Source: Malachius bipustulatus (lineage: Eukaryota; Arthropoda; Insecta; Coleoptera; Melyridae). Taken from it: a stretch of 64,000 nucleotides of DNA. Under the pieces are notes generated by a model, which worked only from the letters and a program-made list of their open reading frames with translations, was not told the DNA's origin and ran no database searches. Position numbers and translations under genes: made by a program. Below, in pieces: positions 1 to 12,057 of the stretch. The stretch is from the NCBI GenBank assembly GCA_910589415.1, contig OU342630.1:43246012-43310011 (forward strand), in the 5' to 3' direction. Each line of letters begins with the position of its first letter. Position 1 is the stretch's first letter.

Positions 1-240
1 ATTGTGTGCCCTACTATAAATATTCATGTTACTCACAGGCTGGTAGTGGATGTTTCTCGATGATGTATGGTAATCACAGTAATAAGGATTAAGTACCTAC
101 ATACTCGTAACATGGGCAACGTTGCCTAAAGTATCTACTAATATTTATTATTATTATGTGCCGATTCATAATGTTTGTGATGTTTATGGTCTTTTCCAGG
201 ACGATATTTAGGAGTTAACTTATTAGAATTGGTCATTTCA

Positions 241-510
241 TCATCAAATTCGATATTTTTTTTAAAGGGGGAGCATCGGTCTTCAGTATGTAGTTAAGAC
301 AAAGTCGCTCCACACCGGTAATATGGGTTTGGAGCCTCTTGCTCATACCAAAGTTACCTCTTGCTCAGCCTCAAGTATGCCAAACAAATAGTAGAACAGA
401 CAACACAGACACCCAGAGCCTTCACCGAGAATCGAACTCAGTCCGCCGGGTCCAGTGATTCAGCAGACCACCCACTGAACCACTCGGCCACCGGCTCATC
501 AAATTCGATA
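241..510 (-). mobile_element. tRNA-derived SINE with 15-bp target-site duplication
   Basis: Read on the minus strand, the head has a pol III A box (TGGCCGAGTGG, at 480-490) and a B box (GAGTTCGATTC, at 429-439). Their spacing fits a tRNA body, and the head is closest to Leu/Ser-type tRNAs. The same 15 bases, TCATCAAATTCGATA, flank the element at 241-255 and 496-510. The T-run just inside the left copy is the A-rich 3' tail. The body is therefore 256-495, about 240 bp. The perfect duplication indicates a fairly young insertion. A tRNA pseudogene is the alternative, but the tail plus duplication favours a SINE. Confidence 0.8.
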
Positions 511-1084
511 AATGTGGTCTATTTGAAGGGTGGTCTATCTAAAAGAATTGGGGAAATAAACCACATGAATTAATATACTTTTTAGGTAAATACTTATTAG
601 GTAAAGTAACTAATATTATTTTTAAAATTCTCAAATGATTTTCTTTTATAATTTTCAGAAAAATTCAAAATAATTCAAAAATGTGTTTCAAGCTGTATTT
701 TCGTAGGTCGCGGACCTGTATACCTGTATGTACATAAAAAGTTAAAATAGGGACATGTGAACTATTTTCCGATATCTGAAGCCGTTTTCAATGTCAGTTG
801 CATTCAAAATGAAAAATTCCGACTTTCATGTGTTTATACTCATAACGTCCTCAATTTAAACTAAAATTGTAAAAACCATTCTTATAGATTGTCGTCATTA
901 CTCAGCCAAGGTACACCCTCTATAAAAAATTACACCAATAGAAAATAAATTAAATTACAAATTTGCCATATTTTTGTATTTTGGTCAAAACTAAAAATTA
1001 GGGATTCATTGGACGATACTGGGACTCGTTCATCTGATATAAAATAAATATCTTATGGCTGTGGTAAAGCCCAAGTGTCAGAAG
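511..1084. other. Unassigned AT-rich DNA with a diverged repeat fragment
   Basis: No gene is visible. The part at about 720-930 is a diverged relative, in the same sense as the minus strand, of the inner module of the foldback element at 19244-20106. It shares the tract reading AGTTARRATAGGGACATGT followed by a TTTTCCGATATCT block. Confidence 0.4.
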
Positions 1085-1270
1085 TTTTCAAGTAGCCTCA
1101 AGGACCTCTGACGTAACTTAACGACTGCTGTGAAGCAGCCGGGACCCCCTTTTTAACGTACCTCCCGGAGCACGATCGGTCACGGAACTTTTTTATTTAC
1201 CACTATCAAGTTTGGTCACCCATCCAAGTACTGACCAAACAAAGCCATGCTGCACTTTAGAGATCGTTTG
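1085..1270 (-). mobile_element. 5S rRNA-derived SINE (SINE3-type) fragment
   Basis: On the minus strand this carries the internal-promoter part of 5S rRNA: an AAGTGCAGCAT block like the 5S A box, then about 20 bases further on GTACTTGGATGGGTGACC, which matches the 5S C-box region. The sequence diverges from 5S beyond that and runs on as a non-5S body to about 1085. A plain 5S pseudogene is possible, but the extra body suggests a pol III retroposon. The 5' end of 5S cannot be aligned, so the head is either truncated or diverged. Confidence 0.55.
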
Positions 1271-1485
1271 ACCGAAACTCTAACAGTTTAGCTATTGTGA
1301 CCGATATACGAAATATCGACGCTACAGAAATAAAAAAATGTGAAAATATACCTTTTTCAAAAAGTAAACGCATCGCTTGTTGCCTTTTGACAATTGAATT
1401 TTTTTCCCGCTTTGTGGTGGAAGTAGACTGAGTCGGAGAACCTCCAGTGCAAATGACACTGCAATATGCTAAGCAGAAATCTATA

Positions 1486-1868
1486 CAGGGTGTTTCATTT
1501 TTTATCATTGTCATTTTAGGAGGTGATAGAGAATCTAAAATAAAGTGGACTTTTCTCACACAATAACTTTCAGAAAGGCATAATAACTAAGGTTAGAAAA
1601 GGTGGCAACCACCGAATATCTACGTTGCTGGACAGTTTTGAAAAAAATAATTCCCAATAGGTAGATAATAGGAATCTATTTCAGAATTATACATGTACCA
1701 AATTTTAACAACATGGCACAAGCGGCCCCAAAGTTATTCCCAGAATTAGATTTTCATACTTCAACTTTATTATGTACTTTCTGAAAAATATTTTGTGAAG
1801 AAAGTCTACTTTTTTGCGACTCTCTTATCGCTTCCTAAAATGACACTGATAATAAATGAAACACCCTG
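1486..1868. mobile_element. Non-autonomous TIR DNA transposon, about 383 bp
   Basis: The ends are inverted repeats of about 45-60 bp with mismatches, starting CAGGGTGTTTCATTT and ending with its complement. The left end follows TA and the right end is followed by CA, so a TA duplication may have mutated. No transposase is encoded. CAGGG/CCCTG ends recur in several other elements of this window. Confidence 0.7.
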
Positions 1869-1999
1869 CATTTTGCACTTATTGAAATTCCAGTAAGTAT
1901 ACCTACTTAGTTACAGCTTTGTTTCTTGCAGGTTACTAGCAGGTATATGTATACCATGCGGGAAAATACTCGCTAAGACAGGAAAAAAAAACGTGAAAC

Positions 2000-4330
2000 A
2001 ATCGGTATAGGTACTGGTGAACGAGCGAAATCGCTACGACGGGAAAGGAGGCAATAAGATAGAGGAGAAACGGAACAATGATAAAAAGCCGAGCATCAAC
2101 AAATCCAAAACAATACCAGAAATCCATAACAGACTAGAAGGGAGTAGACTGAAACTGAGAAAGGCAATAAAGAAGGCAAAAAAAGCATGAACACGTCTGG
2201 ATAGAGATAGTGGACAGGGATAAATAGGGGAAAGGATATAAAATAGTAACAGAGGAATTCAGAAAACATATCCCGCCATCGGAAGAACATACCATAAAGC
2301 CCAAATTAAGAAGCTATTCTGAGTAAAAATAGAAACAAGGTAGTAGTTGACGTCACTACCACAGAAATGTGGAAGAATCACAGAAGAAAAATTTGATGCG
2401 CAATAAAAAAAAAACTAAAAACAAATAGGCTCACGGCTCAGACGAACTATCAGCAGGATCATCAAGTTAGTCGTACAGAGCATTAGATAAATTATAATTA
2501 TAATTAAAATCTGTCCAACGCGGTATGGCACAGAGAAACCGTTTCACCAGAATGGAAAGTAGGTACGCTGCTTTTAATAGAAAAACTAACGAATCCAGAA
2601 CAAAATACGAAGTACTGATCCCTCCTCCTCCTAAACGATATAGGTTCCTTCGACAGAGTCCTAGAGCGGAGACTAGAGGACGAGATAATGCAAACCGGGG
2701 GCTTATCAGATCATCAATGCGGCTTTGGAACTGGCAAATCAACCATAGATACAATAAGGAAAATCCTGCAAGGAGTAAAAAAAAATCTGGTTTCATATGG
2801 GCACAGAAGTTTCTGTCTACCCATAACACTAGTTTTAAAAACGCGCTTCAACATCGCAGACTGTATACTGATAGATAATAGAGTAGCTGAGCAAGAGGAT
2901 AATAAAAGACAGAAGAAGCAACATCATCAAGAGATACCTGTCGGATCGGTACATAAAACCATAGTACGACAAAATTTACAAAATATACAAGACGACAATC
3001 GGAGTACAAATATATACTTGGTAATGGGGCCTACACTATGGAACGTCCTCTACGACCTACTACTAAGAACGCGCCTGTCGAGAGGAGTAAAACAAGCAGC
3101 CTTTGCAGACGATCTGACCCTGGTCATAGAAGGAAAAAGTGCGGACCAACTGAGGTCGATAGCCAGCCAGACGATCCAGATCGTAAAGAAAAAACCAATA
3201 GAATTTACACCTAATCTAAACGAATAAAAAATGAGACAGTACAATAATTAGTGGGACGGAGGAAAATACCAAGCTTGTCTATCCAAATATCAGATGAAAT
3301 TTTCATATAAACACGTCATTCGATAAAGTACTTGGGAATAAGAATCGCCGTAGACGCTACAATAAGCGACCACGTCATAGAGATAGTGACCAAAGGCTAG
3401 GAGTAAAACATAGAACCTGATGAAAGTCATGACCAACATAGAGGAGAGTCTGAAACAGGGTTCGGAGGCTCCATATAGAGATATCAATCTTCTCAGCACT
3501 ATACGCGGCCCAGCCTGGCTAAAAATAGGGATCGAAAAAAATAAGACCCACATAAAACAAATGAACAGACCAGTAGCCATTGGAGTGCCCAGAGCTTACA
3601 GAACAGCAAGGGGTGAAGCGGTCATGGTTATAGGCGGGCTGTCTCCTCTGGAACTCTGGAACATATGAGCGGGAAGATAGGCTGAATAGAGACGGCAGAA
3701 TAACAGTCAAAGCGAAACTATTGCAAATGTGGCAGAATCCATGGGAGGAAACTGAAAATAGCTAGACAAAGAGGCTTATAAAGCTAGTGGAGGACCGGGT
3801 GAACGGGAAGCATGGAGAGCTAAACTAGAACCTTACACAGGTTCTTAACGGCCATGGAATCTTAAACCAATATAGAAATAAAATTACAAAGGCCCCAAAT
3901 GATCCGGAACACACAGTTTTCAAGTACGAACGTTTCAAAAACAGGAGAGAACAAGCGGTGATACACATATGCCCGTATTCACAAACGATAATTTCCTAAA
4001 TAATTACGTAATTAACTAAATGAGTGAGATGGAGGTATGCAGTTTTTTTGCAATAGAATGAGATGGGGATAATTGATTACGTAATTATTTAGGAAATTAT
4101 CGTTTATGAATACGGGCGATAATATGGCATGTTATCAAGGTCGGTAATATGATAGAGACGATGACAACATCGAACAGGAATTAGATACAAGTACGGATGT
4201 CTACATAAATGATGTAATGAACAACAAGAGAAAGTACGAGCGAGAGAAAGAAGAAAACATCACATAAAACATAGATTTTGATCCCATAGGCGGACAGTGA
4301 TGAAAGAAGCAAAAAATTAATAGCCGGCCT
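2000..4330 (+). pseudogene. Decayed R1-clade non-LTR retrotransposon, reverse transcriptase region
   Basis: Reading across frames gives, in order: a pre-RT helix region with DRDK-GKGYKI (about 2200); an SPEWK block and YRPL-like remnant (about 2550-2640); LSDHQCGFGTGKSTIDTIRKI (about 2700, an RT block); GPTLWNVLYDLLL (about 3030); the catalytic FADD as AAFADDLTLVIEGKS (about 3100); and YLGIRI (about 3330). It then runs on to the R1-type C-terminal segment around PRAYRTARGEAVMVIGGL (3590-3650) and TQVLNGHGIL (about 3840). Many stops and frameshifts make it non-functional. A MITE-A copy splits the C-terminal region, and the foldback at 4351 may interrupt the 3' end. The order and spelling of blocks fit the R1 clade. 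The start at about 2000 is approximate. Confidence 0.75.
3971..4117. mobile_element. MITE-A copy 1 (palindromic, 147 bp), inside the R1-like relic
   Basis: The two ends are inverted repeats beginning GCCCGTATTCACAAACGATA, with arms of about 45-50 bp, and the unit folds almost end to end. ATA occurs just outside both ends, one base away, giving a 3-bp duplication as in PIF/Harbinger-type insertions. The relic reading resumes after it. A second copy lies at 29447-29595. Confidence 0.85.
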
Positions 4331-4350
4331 AATGTACTAGACCGACTATA

Positions 4351-5339
4351 CAGGGTTAGAACCATTTAAAGGGCCACTACAGGGATATCCTAAACCATTG
4401 AAGATACGAGGTCAGTTAAATTAGAGAAAAGTTGCGCTATTTTGTGGCCATCTGGAATCCGTCAAAACATGCAAGTTATTTGTAACCGTTCCTGAAATAT
4501 CCTGAAAAAACTGAAACATCTAGAGATCTTATTTTTGCCATATCTTTCTTACAATTGGAAATTAATAAATAATTTTTCGTGGGCTTACATAAGCCATTAT
4601 GAGCTATTCATCTGACGTTTCAAATAATTTCAAAGCCCACTAGATCCCAGAGTTTTCATAGTCAACTTTCGTTTTTCTTATAGCCGCCATATTATTTTTT
4701 TATGTCGTTCGATAGGAAAAAAATAATGGAAATCAAAAATTAATAAATTTTAGAAAAAAAAAATTGGAAAATTTTTATTCTTCTTTTTTCAAAGAAAAAC
4801 AGAAAGTTTTTAACTGAAATAGGTCAATATGAAGTCATACTGCTTGACTTATAGTTTGTTAATTTCTCTATGATATTCGATCTAAAAAGTTGTATTTTTT
4901 TAGAAAAAAAGAACAAAAATTTTTGAAATTTATTTTTTTAAGTTTATTAGTTTTTGGTTTCCATTATTTTTTTCTTATCGAACGACATAAAAAAATAATC
5001 TGGCGGCCATAAGAAAACCGAAAGTTGACTATGAAAACTCTGGGATCTAGTCGGCTTTGAAATTTTTTGAAACGTCAGATGAATAGCTCATAACGGCTTA
5101 TGTAAGCCTACGAAAAATTATTTATTAATTTCCAACTGTAAGAAAGATATGGCAAAAATAAGATTTCTCGATTTTTCAGTTTTTTCAGGATATTTCAGGA
5201 ACGGTCACAGATATCTTGCATGTTTTGACGGATTCGAGATGGCCACAAAATAGCGCAACTCTTCTCTAATTTAACCGACCTCGCATCTTCAATGGTTTAG
5301 GATATCCCTGTAGTGGCCCTTTAAATAGTTCTAACCCTG
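4351..5339. mobile_element. Foldback DNA element, 989 bp, arms about 400 bp
   Basis: Two arms (about 4351-4750 and 4932-5339) are inverted copies separated by about 180 bp of A/T-rich DNA. The ends are CAGGGTTAGAAC and its complement, flanked by TA on both sides (4349-4350 and 5340-5341). No reading frame is present. TA duplication plus CAGGG ends point to Tc1/mariner-type mobilisation. Fragments of the arm recur near 61120 and 63290-63400. Confidence 0.85.
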
Positions 5340-5341
5340 TA

Positions 5342-6880
5342 TATGAAGCTCGTAGGGGTTTTAGCCGGGAAAACCCGGCACTATCTTGGCTGAAGCGAAC
5401 AATAACCACGGTGTCCATGAGGATTTCCTCTCCATCTAAAAAAAAAGTTACTAGTTTATGTGATCCAAAATAAAGTATCTCTATATCTATAATAAAGTAA
5501 CGTTTTTTTATGTAGCTCTATTTGAATATCAGTATAAAATATCTGTAATAACTGTCAAAATCCTTCATGAAAGTGTACATTTATTTGAATTTTTTAACAC
5601 TATTTGAAAATATACTATTAGTTTAAAAACTCAATTGAATAGGAACGGTTAGGTCTCTGAAATTATTACTTTTATCAAAATTACTTGTTTCAATTTTATC
5701 CATAAAAAACTTTATTAAACGTGGTCAGTATAGAGTTTTTTTTTTTAGTGTTTTCAATTACTCAATCCCGGATTTTTCCATTTGCCCCATCATAAGTTAT
5801 AATTGACAACATTATATTTTCGTACTCGATGTACCTACATTTACTGCACAGGTAAAAAGAGAAACCTTTAGCATCATGTTACAAAATGTTAGATCGAAAT
5901 TTCAAACAACAATAAAAAAACTCACCGGATTGCCTACCTGAAAGCACTGCTAAACTATTTTGACATATACAAATTATTTAAGATTTGCACCCAAAACAAA
6001 AAATATTTTTTAATTAAATTTGTTACGGAACCTTGCTATATCAGTGTCAAAAAAAGTACTGTAACAAAAAAAATGATGCGGTTTTTAAATTTTTGCGGAG
6101 CGTGCTTCTATTTATAAGGGTTTATGCCCTGTTATAAACCTTTAGCATTTGCAGACGATAATATCCCTAGTTTTAATTCAGATAGATGACTAAAAAAGGA
6201 AATAAATCTATGGGCTCTACATTCTAATTATGTAGGTGCTAGTCAAAATAAAGCAATCACTTATCCACAGTGAACATATTCCTTATATTGAAAGTGTGCT
6301 CTGCATTGTACATAATTAAATGTTTTTTTAGAAAGCTCCGAATTTTTCCTCGCAACCTGCAAAGTTGAGCTCCAATTCAATTACAGACCCTTGTGTCCTT
6401 TGTATTTTTTGCAGAAAGCAAGCGACCAGATGCTTAAAAACTTCTCATTGATTAGTGAAAGTTTCCTACGTTCCGAGAATTAGAAAGTAAGGCCCGAATG
6501 ATACATGCGGTTAACAAAAAAGTTAAAGATGTAAATTATTGTAACAGAATTTTTTTGCAGCGTACTTTTATAATAGATGAGCCTGCAGTTAGTTAGTATC
6601 TAAAACTATAAAATAAATCTTCGGTCAGGAAGCTTTCTGAAATCAAGTTAGTATTTTATTTTTTATATATTTTAGTGATTTTTAAATCTTTTTAGCTCTG
6701 TTGACATGATCGGTACATGTCGAAACAAAAATTATGTATACCTTAGCAAAAAAAGTAAAGTGAGAAATAGAAAAAAAAGGAGAAGAAATTAAGAAAATAA
6801 GATTTTTTATTTTATACTTACTATTTCTTAATTGCAAAATTATTTGTATATATGTCATAGGCAATGTGCATAATCCGGTA
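5342..6880. other. Unassigned AT-rich DNA
   Basis: I see no gene, RNA or recognisable element. The first 120 bases, containing GGGTTTTAGCCGGGAAAAC, could be the 3' end of the R1-like relic displaced by the foldback insertion, but no motif proves it. Confidence 0.3.
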
Positions 6881-7575
6881 TTGTATATAATACCTAGGCA
6901 TTGTATACATTGTCTTAAACATCCAGGCAATGTGTGAAATACGATTTATTTCATACATTGCCTAGGTATTGTATAGAATACCGGAAGCGCATCAGGCAAT
7001 GTGTATAAGGAACGACACCGTCAGCGAAACGCTTGCGGGGCGGATAAGTAAACATGCTGCAACTCGTTCATTGTAGACATGAGCAAAACTGTGATTTTGT
7101 ACCCTACTTCTAAGGACTCTTAATTTGCCCTCCAATAATTCGTATTCGTATAGGTATAAGGTAGTCAAGTTTATATTTTTTTTTGTTAAATAAGTAGATA
7201 GGCACCAGTTATTATAACATGTATAGGCACTTTCATTACGCAGTTAGGTACGCGAATAACGCTTTCCTGATTATTGATATCATTATCTAGAAGGACAGTC
7301 AAAGTAAATCACCTGACCTGACCTGACCAATTTGTAAAATATATGTATAAGTACCTACTTAATGTTTAAAAACTCTATTTCATACATTGCCCATGGTTCA
7401 ACTGGCATTCTATACAATGCCTAGGCATTGTATACATTACCTAGGTAAAGTATGAAATAGTTTAAGTAGTTAAAATCATTTCATACATTGCTTGAACGAT
7501 CCCGGCATTGTATATATTGCCTAGGTATTGTATAGAATCCCTGCATTATACACGTTGCCTATAACATATACAATA
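6881..7575. repeat. Cluster of CCTAGG-centred palindromes
   Basis: Five CCTAGG sites lie at 6893, 6961, 7420, 7440 and 7520. Each is embedded in imperfect palindromes built from CATACATTGCCTAGG and GGTATTGTATAGAAT pieces. The pieces occur in both orientations in two blocks (6881-7000 and 7380-7575) about 380 bp apart. A short CTGACCTGACCTGACC tandem lies between them at about 7313-7329. It may be a degraded satellite or the ends of one element. No coding potential. Confidence 0.55.
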
Positions 7576-9061
7576 TAGTAAGTGGAAAGAATATTTCAAC
7601 GCCCGGAGGCTGTGTACCTATTATACCCCACAAAAGAATTAATTTTTTATTTTTTATTTCTTAATTTTATTGTAGATGAACCCGATCAACATTACAAACT
7701 GTTATACAGGGTATTTTCGACAATTTAGAGTATAGCATTTGTATAAATAGAGTGTTCAAAAAGCAATTAAAGCGTGACATTGTAAAGACATTATTCGCAA
7801 GCAATAAAGATAGTAGACCTTTTTCTGCAGGGGCGTATTCGAACAATATTTTTTTAATCTTCTTCTCTATGATTGAACTAGAAACAGCAAATACAAAAGT
7901 GTCTTTTTCTAAATTTCAAATTATACTTATATATACGGTCCTGTTTGGGCACGCTTCTTTGGTCACTCTTTAAATATTGCTGGTCCTTTAATCCCTTTAA
8001 TAAATATTGCAGACGATTAATGAGAGTTCGAATATTTCTTCCACTTACTTTACTAATATTATTATACATATTCCCAAACGATAATAGTTTTTAATTATTC
8101 AGTAACTATTAATCAATTCTTGGCCTTTATCACAAACTGTAACTGACCTAACTGCAATAATTATTAAATTTTAGGGGAGAACTATACTTCTTTCAGCAAA
8201 CAGACATGTAAATACATATAACAGACAGCAAAAAAGTGTCAATAATTTGATGATCCAGGTAGAAATACCTACCTCGTGCTTTACTTTTCTTATTGGCTAG
8301 GTACCTGAACCATGCAATCCTTCATAAATACCTCTAAATTTTTTGTCTTACATCACTAAAACATGTCGTTATCGTTTTCAGAATCCAGATATCTAACTTG
8401 TGAAAAAATTCCAATGAGGAAGCTAAGCTACCAGGGAACTAGCCATTACCGTCGTCTGATGCAACCGCAAAAGACACCTTGATTAGCACAAAGAAAATAT
8501 TATAAGGGCGTGACAAATTTACATAAGACTCGGTATAGCTCACAGTAGCAAGAATTTATCAAGAACATGATATAAGGCGCAGCAGACGGAAAAGACAGAC
8601 GAGTCAGTATCGGTGGGGATGAGGGTAAGTTATCCATAAGGAGCATCAATCTTCGACTATCGAACATGACAGCAGAGCCCCTGCACTGCATAACTCCCTC
8701 TAGCTCTTCCGTCTGAGCTTAGTGCAGAAGCTAGGAGTTTTATAAAACAAAAACATATAGCGACATTATTATAGTGTAATAGAAATACGTGTAAATTATT
8801 GTCTACTGATGATAATTAATATCTGGAGATTTTTCCAAATTTACAGAATTTGGTGTCTTTTTTTTAACCATTCATATTTTTTTTTAATTAATTTTCGCCT
8901 TTGGAAAGTGTAGTGCGAGCGCTTACAGTTTTTCTCAAAATATCCCTAGGCCAGTTCAGCGTCACGCACTTCTTTTGAAATGGCTGACAACGTTTATTCT
9001 TCTCCACAACATTTTGAGTGATTTATATTTTCCGACGGAACGCGGCTTTAATAGACTATTG
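7576..9061. other. Unassigned AT-rich DNA
   Basis: Nothing recognisable. There is one isolated CAGGGT-type end near 7705 and a weak resemblance to MITE-A ends at about 8068-8090 (CCCAAACGATAAT), neither good enough to annotate. Confidence 0.3.
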
Positions 9062-9228
9062 TTCGTATTTATCAAAGTTCAATATATAACTTTGGGTGGT
9101 TTAAATTTTGGCATTCTTTACAGCTGATTGGCCTAACACTCCAACTCTACAAGTGCTACAAAATTTCAAACAATCACATGTTCTAAAATGTAGCTCCGAT
9201 GAGTGTTATATTTACTGATGAATATAGC
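9062..9228. mobile_element. Diverged MITE-B copy
   Basis: It aligns along its length with the MITE-B copies at 18321, 18488 and 26415: a CGTATTTATCAA left end, a CAGCTGATTGG core, and a GATGAATA right end. It is the most diverged full-length copy in the window, so it is probably old. Confidence 0.65.
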
Positions 9229-9779
9229 CACATAAGTACTTCTTTTTTGACCATATTTCTGATTTGTTGTCAAGATTTATAATTTTTACATTATATCTCT
9301 CGGAACTCAGTCAGTAAAAGATCTGCAAGGATACCAAAAACTGCATAAATTTTATAGCCATTGCGAAAATAACATTCTACTAATTCGACCATATTTTTGA
9401 CTTTTACATGGGTATCTTGTCAGTAAACGTGTTTCATCAATTATAATTAATTTAGAACTGTAATTACTTAATTAATATAGTAATTTACAATGGAAATAAC
9501 GAAATGCGCTACCCTATTTTTGCGTACCTACCTAATTAACGTTTTTATTATAGTTGCATTTTTTTAAACAGTAACATTAAAAAAGTTTGAAACTATTCTC
9601 AACTCTTAATAAGCTGCTACAAATAGAAAACTTATTTATTTAAATAAGCTTTTATTCGGCAAACTTCAAGCTTCATCGTTAGTTTCATAATAAATATATT
9701 TTATTATATTGGTATTTGTAGTGTCTGGAACTGCAATTAACTTAGAGTGAACTCAGGGTTAGTTCTTTAGACTGACCGA
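9229..9779. other. Unassigned AT-rich DNA
   Basis: No gene or repeat recognised. Confidence 0.3.
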
Positions 9780-9869
9780 TGTCGCTCTATTTTACACCAC
9801 ACGGAGATTATTACGTGTTAATTATTGGCTTAAGGACAGGCCAACTTCCATTCATCCAGCAGCATCCTT

Positions 9870-9960
9870 CCGGATACTCCAGATGCAGCACACTGATGAG
9901 CTCCAGTAGAGCGAAACACGAAATGCTTGCTATGGTACTCTGGCTGGCTTGCTGTTGGAT
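9870..9960 (+). ncRNA. Hammerhead-ribozyme-like core
   Basis: CTGATGA at 9893-9899 is the invariant hammerhead uridine-turn box. It is followed directly by GCTC (9900-9903), a five-base loop, GAGC (9909-9912) and GAAAC (9913-9917), giving a perfect 4-bp stem II between the two conserved boxes. The cleavage triplet and stems I and III cannot be placed with certainty. A GCAGCA stretch just upstream could pair with TGCTGT at about 9950, but with unpaired bases next to the core. Such motifs occur in Penelope-like elements, retrozymes and satellites, and the surrounding 9780-10100 segment may be part of one. The core match is strong, but activity is unproven. Confidence 0.5.
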
Positions 9961-10100
9961 GTGGAAACTCTCTACGTTGGAGTTTCGGGCACTGCCATCA
10001 TGACAACTGTTAGGGCGATGGAGGAATTCTCCGACCCCATCTAACAGGCTAGTAATTGCACTTTATGTGCTTTATACTCAGAGACCTGCATTTCACTCTT

Positions 10101-10873
10101 TTATGCATTAATCGTTGAGTATACTTGCCTTCCCTCTTCTTCATTGATGTTATTGTTATTAATGTCTGAGAATGTCTCCACTAATTCTACGGCTCCTAAG
10201 ATCAGCACTGTGGATTGCCGTCTTTGGCCAGGGCGCATGCGGCTGCTTACTGGTACTGCACTGCACTGTTATTGTCTCTGAGTATAGAACGTAAGTATAA
10301 CATTCTCAAACTGAAATCAGCAACATCATGAACGTTTTATGCAATAGTTGTATAGTAAATGGAAATAAATTTTTGAAAGTCTCCCTTCTATATCAGCTTT
10401 AAGAATATCTGAAGCATTGTATTTAGGTACTTTATACATATTTTTGTTGAAGTTTCTGAGATTCCAAGTATATTTTTTTTTGCGAATCTTGTAGGCTTGC
10501 CAAACTTCATTAGATTTCCAAATTACCGTTTTTCTGATCTAAATCTTTTCCTAAATCTTTGTAGATAATATCTAAGAAAATAAGCATTTCCTTAATTGAG
10601 AAATATCAATCCTTCGCTTGAAATGAGAAACGCCCCAAGAAAAGTGAATCGTTTTCATAAAACGTCTCAAACGCTCATAAACCAGGTATCCAAGTAACAT
10701 CTTAGGGAGTATTGATTTATAATTTTTTGTTTTCCGGGATCGTTAACACCTGAACTAAATCATGCGCCGCAGAAAGGAGAGACCTGTGACTAAAATCTCG
10801 CTTCGTGTAAAACATGACATTATTTTACACTTACTGAATTTCAATCAGATGTTCGTTATCACGTGAGCTATAC
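10101..10873. other. Unassigned DNA
   Basis: No gene or element recognised. Confidence 0.3.
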
Positions 10874-11000
10874 CTACTTGAAACCTGGTTGGTAAACGCC
10901 TGGCTTGTCGGTAACGATGTAAACCACGATTTCTCTTCTCTTCTTGGGGTCTTGTGAAAATTTAGGAGTGCCGTCGTAATTAGCACTGAGCTGGCTTCCA
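10874..11000 (-). CDS. Candidate terminal exon of an unrecognised gene
   Basis: On the minus strand an open frame ends at TAG (10874-10876). It has a protein-like, non-repetitive composition: NYDGTPKFSQDPKKRRE, then IVVYIVTDKPGVYQPGFK just before the stop. Upstream, a pyrimidine-rich tract ending in AG (about 10990, ..TTTTCCTGGAAGCCAG) could be a splice acceptor. An in-frame ATG lies slightly further upstream at about 11017, after a stop. The segment is relatively G/C-rich for its surroundings. I recognise no domain. It could be a last exon, a short ORF or chance, since no partner exon is identifiable. Confidence 0.3.
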
Positions 11001-12057
11001 GGAAAACCCAACCTTATCATCTATATTAATCTTTTACCCTAATTACATCTACGCGGTTGGATTTTTATTGCACATTACCTATTTGGTTAGTCTCCTATCT
11101 ATTTTCTAGGAATTTAGTATTTTGTTTTATACTACGAGGACCGAAAATCCCTCGTTTTATTTTGAACTTCAGTTTTATTTCGAGAAGCCAATAAAAAGAT
11201 GAATTTAACTTTTAACTCTACAACTTTTGGATTTCACATTTATTTGAAACATTTACATTAAAGTGTTACGGGGTAACAACGGACTTTAGGTCCAATATAC
11301 TACTACACAAAATTAGATAAACACTTTTTTGGAGTTTCCTCGCCACAAAACCAGTCGTTAGATTTACTCAAAATTTTACATGAAGTAAGCAGCAGGGATA
11401 TTCTCAACGTTCCAACTCCTATCAGGTTTGTGTATGTCTTGCATTACGGAGTAACGTATCTTGGAATGTACCATGTACCAAAATCGCCTTCGCACGATTT
11501 TCAATTGAAATTTTGAGCCTGCCTTACAACGACCAGATATTCAATGGCCTTGTAATAGACTTGAAGGCTTGATTACAACTCGCTGCAGTCTCCGTGTATC
11601 AAATGTTTTGCCTATATCGCATCGCCATTCCTTGTGAAGCGACAGTATCTTATTCGAAATCCTATACATAAACGTCCACAAGATATTCAAAGTTGGTTTA
11701 AGTTTGAGGCAAATGGATTTTATAAAACACGTCACAGATTTGTGAATCATTGTTCAAAGCGTATCCAAAGCCTTTGCTACCTCTTCATCTGTTAAGGGAT
11801 TATTCTTGCCAGTGCTTTTTGATCCTTAATTAGATGTTATTTTATTTTTTTAATTTTTGCTGACACATTAAAGTCGGTGATTCCTGGTGGCTAATTTAAG
11901 GCACCCATGATGTAATGTTGATATTTCGGACCGTACATGTCATTATCTTTGTAATGCTAAGCTTCTTTATTACCTATAAAAACTACATTTCTAAGACTAG
12001 ACATCTGAGAAAACTTTGAAACGAACTATTTTACCCTACGAGGGGAAAAATAGCCGC
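11001..12057. other. Unassigned DNA
   Basis: No gene or repeat recognised. Confidence 0.3.

Noticed and set aside
8068..8140. Possible decayed MITE-A copy
   Set aside because: Only a short end-like match; the second end cannot be aligned.
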